In this document: in pieces, positions 56,936 through 64,000 of the stretch
Layout: each line of letters begins with the position of its first letter
How positions within the stretch are numbered: position 1 is the first letter of the stretch
Origin: Pempheris klunzingeri
Lineage: Eukaryota > Chordata > Actinopteri > Acropomatiformes > Pempheridae
Reading direction: 5' to 3'
Length of the DNA stretch: 64,000 nt
Assembly (NCBI RefSeq): GCF_042242105.1
Contig: NC_092028.1
Span: 8,975,338 to 9,039,337, forward strand
Program-made: the position numbers and the translations under genes
The notes under the pieces: model-generated
Seen by the model: the letters and a program-made list of their open reading frames with translations, nothing else
What the model was told of the DNA's origin: nothing
Database searches by the model: none

Positions 56936-59246
56936 TTAGCCCCTGCTGGATTTTATTTTGCAGTAAAGGATCATGGAGACGGCCATGGCACATATCTGAG
57001 GAGAAGATACATGTTAGTGCATGCAGTTAAAAAGTAAATCATTACATTGCCAATGAAGTTTTGATTTTAATTATGAATTAGGCTTAATTTAAAATCACTT
57101 GACTGTCTCTCTTCATTTAGATTAGGCACTTCAGCCTAATCTAAATGAAGAGGATGAGAGATGAGGTCGTACCTCCAGAGCTGCGATTCCCAGGGCCACA
57201 GCCACAATAACCACTGTGTTGTCATCAATCAGCTGCTTGATCTTTGGGAAGCACCCAGAGATTGACTAAGTAAAATAAAGAATAGAGGCAAAAAAATAGT
57301 CAATTCAAAACAGTTTTGGATCATGCACATGGATGTTTTTGCTCGTTCTACCACTTCCAAAGCCCGTACCGTGACACCATCAGCCGCCGTCGGACATGGG
57401 CTACTGAGGCCTGGGCAGCACTGTGGGGGGTATAACTGGCCGTGGTCCACATAATACGGGGAGCCCATGAAGTCTGACGCGTTGTAGAATCCACAACATT
57501 GTAACTAACGTGGGCACAAACGGAGATATATGTTACACAAGGTGAAATCAGTGAAGCGGTGAAAAAGATCACATGTGACGTTTGTTCAGCAGAATCACAC
57601 ACTGTGGTCATTGTTGTATTCCACAGTCCTGTGATGTCAGGATTTTTCCCGTAGTCCTTCCTGATGTTCTGAACTGCTGCCTTGCCGATCTTGACAAACA
57701 GCTTGTCTGCCTAAAATGCAAACATACAGTAACTTTGCATACAAGCACCAAAAGGCAGTACCTGTGAAAATACAGCTAACACTGCTTTCTGTGTGGAAAT
57801 GCTCCATAGTTAACTTACCAAAGGTCTGAATACCAGGATCACCACCGCTCCTGCAACCTCTGCTATGAAGACCACCAGGACTATGATGAAAAACTAGGAA
57901 CAAGATCCAAATGTTAAACATTTGACTAGAATGGGATATTTAAAAGCAATGTTTTCAAGAGGGAACATTTCAGTCTATAGTAAACCACAGTGATATTTAG
58001 AAAAGTCAAAATATGACAACCACCTCCCACTATTCACACAACAGTAGTGGATGGAAACTCACATTAATTCAGGTTTTCTTGTGCAGATTTCCTGAAATTC
58101 AGTTAAAATGTGTAGATGAAAAGTATTGAATATTGCTTGTGAATTAATTTGCATGCACCATTAACCGGTGCTTACATTTTGAAGGAATAGTTTTTTAGAA
58201 AATAACTCGTATCTCTTTCTTGCCAAGAGTTAGATGAGAAGGTGGGGCCACTCTCATGTCCGTGCAGTTAAATTAGGCTACCACCGGCTGACAGTTAGTT
58301 GAGCACAAAGACTGGAAAGAGATGGAAACAGCTAGCCTGGCCTTGTCCGGATGTAACAAAATCTGCCTACCATTTAACATTTAAAGCTCACTACTTCTCA
58401 CTTTTCATTTTATCGCTCTTTAGAACAAGGGTTATGCAGTGTAGGTTTTATATCTTTGCTTTCGACAAATGTGCCTCCTTTAGAGAAATCGCTGAAGAAT
58501 GATCTTTATGTACAGATATGATGCAGCTTCGGATTTAGTGCACAGTGGTTTCAGTCAAGAACATGAATAAGTGTTTTTCCCAAAATGTCAGATGGTTCCT
58601 TTAAGCCTCTATAAAGTAACAGACAGCAGCCTACCATCAGCAGCATACACCTGCTCTCTCTGATGGCTCCACAGCAGCCTAGGAAGCCGATGACGAGCAG
58701 GAGCGCTCCTATTGCAATCAGCAGGTAGCCCACATTGAGCACCTGTGTGAGCTCTGCTGGTGCGTCTTCAATCTTCCCGAGAAAATTGAGGATGGAGCCG
58801 CTGTCCACCTTCACCCAGATCCCCACGCCCAGGATGGCAGCACCCGCCAACTGAGGGAGAGTGTCGGGGGAGAGGAGGAGAAGTGGGGAAAATCTTCAGT
58901 GTTGAGTTCAGACGTTTAAACATTTACCAAACAGGGAAGGGACTAAAAGTCAAAATGTAATGGCTGTCACAAGTCCAACAACTTAATGGAAGTGCAATAC
59001 TAAATTACTGAAGTTCTGATGTATTTCTGCCAGTAAAAATGTGAAATACAGTTGCAGAGCTTATTTTAGATGTTGCACATGTTGATAACTCAAATGTAAT
59101 TTATATGTGTCGTTTAATTCATTTTGGTGTCTTTTCTCTGGAAAATAAAATCACATTTTAAACATTTCTAATTAAACTTCAAAACTTACAAAAATAATGC
59201 CGTTGAAAACAAACATCATGACTTTGAGGAATCCAAAGCATCCCAT
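56936..59246 (-). CDS. tspan1: Tetraspanin-1, seven coding exons
   Basis: Exons, in transcript order: 59246-59190, 58850-58635, 57893-57819, 57710-57603, 57504-57370, 57265-57173, 56995-56936. All are joined in phase 0 and give 247 residues (human 241). It is a four-pass plasma and endolysosomal membrane organiser. TM1 spans residues about 12-34 (MMFVFNGIIFLAGAAILGVG), TM2 about 60-79 (VGYLLIAIGALLLVIGFLGC), TM3 about 92-112 (FFIIVLVVFIAEVAGAVVIL) and TM4 about 214-238. The large extracellular loop has the diagnostic CCG at 155-157, a second Cys pair at 181-182, C189 and a GC at 201-202, which matches a six-cysteine loop. NxS/T sites occur at N147 (NTT) and N160 (NAS). The spacing from NTTM to CCG equals that of human TSPAN1. 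Membrane-proximal cysteines (GCFGF at the N-terminus, C78-C79) are likely palmitoylated. Start chosen at the universal MGCF-type tetraspanin start. Confidence 0.93.
57109..57152. repeat. Perfect 19-bp inverted repeat (6-nt loop) in a tspan1 intron
   Basis: Left arm CTCTTCATTTAGATTAGGC at 57109-57127, loop acttca, and the exact reverse complement at 57134-57152. It lies 21 nt inside the intron after the sixth coding exon. Confidence 0.95.
58181..58430 (+). repeat. Dispersed teleost repeat (GAGTTAGATGAGAAG family)
   Basis: The order gaaggaatagtt, tcttgccaagagttagatga, ccactctcatgtc, aaagactggaaagagatgga, aacagctagcctggcc, taacaaaatctgcctacca is that of an abundant percomorph interspersed repeat. 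It lies in a tspan1 intron. Related pieces occur at about 4.6-4.96 kb. Confidence 0.7.
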
Positions 59247-61513
59247 TTTGGCTGCAGACTGTTCTACCTATAGAGGGAAACAAACTGTAAAAGGACATTG
59301 GTCAGCCAATGCTGTTCAGCTTTCATGGTTTTTTTACTCCCATCACTTCCATACACACTTCATATGACACATATTTAACAGCCTTAACTTTAAACGTTAT
59401 TATTAATCAATTCCAGGATAGATGATAGTTTATTTATCTGCAGGGAGGAAATTCTTTTCCATAGTAGGCACATAAATATCACACAAGTAAAGCAAACAAA
59501 TTGTATTAGATTTAGAGCGACGCTTGAATTGCAGGGGTCACACGACAAGAGACACAAACATGGACTGACACTGAAACACACCACAGACTGGATTCCTTGT
59601 AAATTAAAAAGCGGTTACTTATTTAAGCTTCATATGGCGGGGGGAGCAAAGCTCTTACTAAAACGGGCACATAGGTAGTCTGAGTTGTGTGAGATGGTCA
59701 GTGCCTGGGATAGGTTGATACCTAAGGCTCACCCTTAAACATCTACAGCTGTAAAAATGCACACACATTAATGCAGCGGTAACATTGACTTTACTGCACC
59801 GTGGCTTCTTTTATTCTTTTGGTGCTTTACGTACGTCATCCTGATGATGTGTTGTCCCAAGTTTCACTATGTCATTATGCGCTGCCATTTAGGTGACAAA
59901 TTAACAGTGGGATTGTGCTGTTTCCTGTGTGAGGACGTGAGACAGACAGAGCAGAAGAGGGGAAAACACCTGCCACTTTCCCAACCCCTAACCTTTTACC
60001 CTTTGTAAGCTTAATAGCTTATCTTTCTCAAACACTCAAGAGTACTCTGAGTCTTTCAATTCCATTAAGGACATTTACTGCACACATATCACCCTTCATG
60101 GAGCTAAGGTGAGGACTTTGTTTAATTTCAAATGAATGGCAGTAAACAGATGATGATTGAGGAAGCACGCCCCACTGTATTTTTCTCCTAAGTGCTTTAC
60201 TGGGCCAGTGGTATGCAAATGCAGAAAGGAACCAAAGCGAGTTACATATCAACTGTAAGCTGTCATGGAAATATTTCCTCTCTCAGCAACGTTCCTTTTT
60301 TGCTTTCAAATTTAGAACGTTTTGGACACAAATTCAGTATATTAAAGAAACAAAGAAACACCTAATACTGTGAGTTCGACTTTAAGGTGCTAATACTAAA
60401 GAAGAGTGGAGCTACATTACAACGGGACAGCCCATTGACCACCTCTATATCTGTTGACATATGCATGCACAACACATTCTCTTTTTGCACAAATACATAA
60501 CATCTAGCTTTCCTCATCATCTTGACTCATTAGCACACACTCACTGTATCCTATCTCCAGATCTTCTCCTCCCGCCCCCTTTTACAACCTCTGCTGCTCT
60601 AGTCGCCTCAAGATAGTCATTTCCAAATGTGTGTGTGTGGACACCCCAGCTGGGGAACAGTGCCCTTTGTGTGGTGTGACAAAACAGATAAATTGTTATC
60701 CCAAACAACAATGACTGAGCAGAACCCTATTGTGTATAACAACAGGCTGCTTTCTTGAGAATTGGGATATCCCTTGTGCGATACCTACTGCTCTACTTCA
60801 CCCTTTTGTTTTCATTCCCTAAAACCTATAATATATCAAATAAATCCAAAGCAGGAAGTGGCCTGTCGGTTCATTTAGCCTGCCTCAGTCGTTAAAGCTG
60901 GTTGTTGTCAAGTTAATCATATATTCAGAGGCCGAGATGTCCTCAGAGACATTACAAGTGGTTGCCTTGACTCCCCAAATTCCCTCAATCATTTCACTCC
61001 TCTGAGCTTTTCCCACTTCCTTGTGGTCAGTGATTGCACTCTGACACCCAGGAGTCAGCCTGGTGATGTATTAACAAGCTAGAGTCACATGCAGATCTTA
61101 AAGCGGTCCAGCAAAGTCAGAAAAAGGATGTAGTGTGCACTTCTATAATGTCTTTAGCACATTAAGGAAATGCTTTTGTTTAGAGATCATATATTTAACA
61201 TTGCACTGTGTGTGTGTGTGTTGACTGTCAGCAGATACATGGTCTGTATTTGTTAGTCTTCGATCAAGAGAACCTCTGAACTGTCTCTGGCTGACCAACT
61301 TCCATCAAAAACATAGACAGACAAATCTCAAAGGACGCCATTGAGTGGAATAATTACGGGCAGGTCTCAGGAGACAAAGGATCATTGTTGGATAGAACTC
61401 TCCCAGTGTGGGTACGGCACTTAAAAAATAACCACAAGCCCTAAAACTCACACGGAGAGGATTCCATATAACTTTAAATCAGTTAGTGTAAGTTAAGTCA
61501 TTCTTCGGCTTAC

Positions 61514-61620
61514 CTTTAACAGGAGATATCCAAGGACGTGCTCCTAGGCTGGGTCACTGTTTAGACTCCTTCACTCCGGTGATGGAGGCTGTTGCTGTGG
61601 GAGCAGGCTGACTGTGAGAT
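61514..61620 (-). other. Probable noncoding first exon of tspan1
   Basis: A good minus-strand donor (aaag|GTAAGCC, exon end 61514) precedes a 2.2-kb gap to the coding exon, whose best acceptor is the tract ending ctatag at about 59268. No ATG in this exon opens a matching frame, so it would be 5' UTR. The transcription start is not resolved. A TTAAAATAA-like stretch near 61765 could be a TATA element. Confidence 0.45.
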
Positions 61621-62069
61621 AACAGGAATACAGGAGTGTATTATTCTTCTGTCCCCTGAAAATGACCCACAATATACCCTCTGTCTCCCAGCTTCCTTTG
61701 GTTCTGTCCCTCCGTTAGATAGAAAAGAGACTCTGAGTGACTTTCTCGGCTTTCTGCTGTTATTTTAAGGCTGCCTGTTGGTTATAAGTACTGGAAAGGG
61801 AGGGGGAGCAGGTGGGCGTGACCAAAGCATTCAACAATATCCTGCATCACCATAGAGTTAGGCTGGCCCCGAGGGAGGGAAGTGAGAGAGAGATCACCTG
61901 TATGCAGTCACAGCAGCCTTTCATGTGCCTCGGTTTCAAGATATTCATTTGAAAAGAGTTTGTAAATACGACAAAAAATGTATTATTGTAACCATTTGTA
62001 ATTTGCAACTACAGGCCAATGTCAAATCTTTCGATCCTCAAATGAAAAGTTGAAATATCTTTTAATCCA

Positions 62070-62460
62070 CAGAGTGTACTATGTTCTAGATCTAACAATA
62101 ATACTGAAACAGCTCTTATCATAGTTATTAATGACCTTAAAGGTCCCATATTCTGCTCATTTTCAAACTGGTATACAATTCAGGTTTACGTGGTTTAATG
62201 TTCAAAGCATAGCAGACATGGCTGCTGCAACTGCTCTTTCTGAATGCTCCGTTCTAGAAGGACAGAACATGTTATGTGCTTTAAACAATGGCGGACATCG
62301 TGGTGGGGGAGGTTTTCAGCGGGTGGGGGTGTTTAGCCTTGCCTTTGAAGTGGTCAAGATATCATATTTGGCATTATTTCGTTTCCATTGGTAGTTTTAA
62401 ACCTCTTGAAACAAACTTTTCTTAGGGGTTCCACCTGGGTCAGTCCTAGAACCACTATGA
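62070..62460 (+). pseudogene. L2-like LINE RT fragment, copy 1, with internal insertion
   Basis: Begins with codons resembling the NSTETALIIVINDL block found at the start of L2-like RTs. It is interrupted after about 62143 by unrelated sequence starting aaggtcccatattctgctca, and resumes near 62387 with a stretch whose translation resembles SGVPxGSV. The interrupting sequence resembles a common fish MITE-like repeat. Inactive. Confidence 0.6.
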
Positions 62461-62759
62461 CCCTGAACCGCGAGGTCCATTTAGTAGCTTTGTATTATCT
62501 GTCTCAGCACATATGGGTTTTTGCCAAACTGTCATGAAAGTGAACATGTCGACATTTCTAATATTCGGGCCATTTAAAGTGCTATGAGCATCTAAATTTG
62601 AATAACAACTGGACAACTCAACCTGGCAAGGAAGGTTATTAAATGTGACCAAAACATCCAGAAAAGCTATGACCTTGGCCTTGTTTTGAGTTTTGTAAAC
62701 TCCAAGGTCAAGAATGAACTTTCAGCCTCAGTTGGACAATTATATATTTTTTATCCTCA

Positions 62760-63850
62760 GTGTATACAATGTGTTTCGGTCTAGTTTCAGATTCAAGAGT
62801 CGCACTAAAATGGCCCTTTTCAAAGTAAACAATGACCTTAAGATCAACAGTAATTCAGTGTGAGCTTGTGTTTTACTTGACCTTACTGCTGCCTTTAACA
62901 CAGGTGATTAAAAGACTCATCAAATTGGTAGTTTTAAATCTATTGAAGCAAACGTCAGGGGTTCCACAAGAGTCAATCAAAGGAACACTGCTTTTAAATT
63001 CATACCCCCCCCCCATGGAAACATTAAAAGGAAACATACACTTTGATTTATATGCTGATGACATGATAAAACATTTCTCCTCTAGTCAGCTCAGTCCCAT
63101 AAAAAAGCTGGTGAAGTGTATCTGCATGATGTGATGATATCAGTTGTTTAGTTAGTCAGATTTGTTTCTGGTTGATTAAAGTCTGAGAGATTTGCAGTAT
63201 CTTTGAGTGACTGTGAGCAAGTTAAGAAACTCAGTTACTCTGACATTTAATCTAAACTTAAAAAGTCATGTTCATAACATACCTGAGGCAGCAATTTATC
63301 ACTTAATCACTTATTTAATGTTACAAGCTCTCAAGCTGGCTCTGAAGTGTTTTTCCAGAAAGGTAAAAGACGTTGTTTACTTCGATGACGTGTTGATTTG
63401 CACAGACCACAGTAGAGTAGAATGCTCTCTTTGATAATAACCCAAACGAACAATAGGAAGCCTCCAGCTCATTCAAAACCTGTGCATGCAAAGCTGATCA
63501 TATTACTCATGCACTGAAGTTGCCGCATTGGTGCAACTAGTGCAAGGCTGAATAATTACTCTTTTCTTTTTCAAGCACTTAATGATTTGGCCTCCAATTA
63601 CGTGTCGTACCTGCTCACTGTCTACCATCCAGTCAAACCTCAGGTTATTAGGTGGTTGTTTTCAAACCTGTTTTTGCGACGGCAGGCTGGGTGCTGCGTT
63701 TGTCAGTGCCATTTTTCTTTCTTTTATCTTTCCTTTTATTGCTATGTGTGACATCTTGCATTTTATTGACTGTATTCTTAGTCAGTATTAATAAAATGTC
63801 TTACTTTCATAGTGCCCACACAGCGAGGTGCAAATCAGTGAGAAGTGTTG
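62760..63850 (+). pseudogene. L2-like LINE RT to 3' end, copy 2
   Basis: Ordered LINE blocks are visible: a RTKMALFKVNNDL-like block near 62800, LTLLLPLTQ (in place of LDLTAAFDTV) near 62880, TSGVPQESIKGTLL near 62955, DLYADDMIKHFSSSQLS (catalytic YADD) near 63046, FNLNLKSHVHN near 63250, and a C-terminal block near 63570-63640 (PPITCRTCSLSTIQ in a shifted frame). Several frameshifts and stops are present. A TATTAATAAAATG-type 3' end follows near 63787. It is downstream of the tspan1 promoter. Confidence 0.75.
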
Positions 63851-64000
63851 GGCAATGTGTTTTAATTTTGATGGAATATAAATAAAATTGTCATGCTTAG
63901 CACTACATTTTATCACTCTCCATAATTGTAGAGAGCCGTCAGGTGCCTGGTTAAATGAGTGAGTTGAATGCGCCACAGACTTTAGCTTTGTGTTTTTTTG

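Overview
This window is nuclear DNA from a teleost fish, probably a percomorph. It has widely spaced spliced genes with GT-AG introns, dense CA/TG microsatellites, several repeat families typical of percomorph genomes, and degraded L2-like LINEs. I see no bacterial, viral or organellar sequence. Coding DNA is confined to four genes, three of them complete in coding sequence.

Layout. (1) 1-21,030, minus strand: the 5' part of an NFI transcription-factor gene, most likely nfix. The only coding piece is a short first exon at 20,871-20,948. Everything to its left is read as first intron, because the DNA-binding-domain exon is not in the window. A GC-rich island at 9,660-10,560 inside that intron may be a second promoter. 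(2) 21,030-37,833: about 17 kb of gene-poor, repeat-dotted DNA with one candidate unrecognised exon at 29,231-29,369. (3) 37,871-39,976, plus strand: gadd45gip1 (mitoribosomal protein mL64/CRIF1), two exons, 227 residues. (4) 41,109-50,258, minus strand: ttc39a, 18 coding exons whose lengths sum to an intact 563-residue frame. (5) 51,450-55,130: LINE endonuclease and RT debris and dispersed repeats. (6) 56,936-61,620, minus strand: tspan1, seven coding exons giving a 247-residue tetraspanin, plus a probable noncoding first exon. (7) 62,070-63,850: two overlapping degraded copies of an L2-like LINE RT region.

Context. nfix and gadd45gip1 are divergent neighbours here, as in mammals (human 19p13), which supports calling the first gene nfix rather than nfia. 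ttc39a and tspan1 both lie on human chromosome 1p, so the two conserved blocks meet here. gadd45gip1 and ttc39a converge, with predicted poly(A) signals about 120 bp apart. The genes have no shared pathway; they are vertebrate synteny, not an operon.

I found no convincing new biological system. The best leads are the hidden NFI alternative first exon, the candidate exon at 29.2 kb, a ttc39a splice donor lying inside an (AT)n repeat, a perfect 19-bp intronic hairpin in tspan1, and several fold-back or inverted-repeat elements. Exon boundaries were set by hand from splice signals, reading phase and protein-family similarity, with no transcript data.
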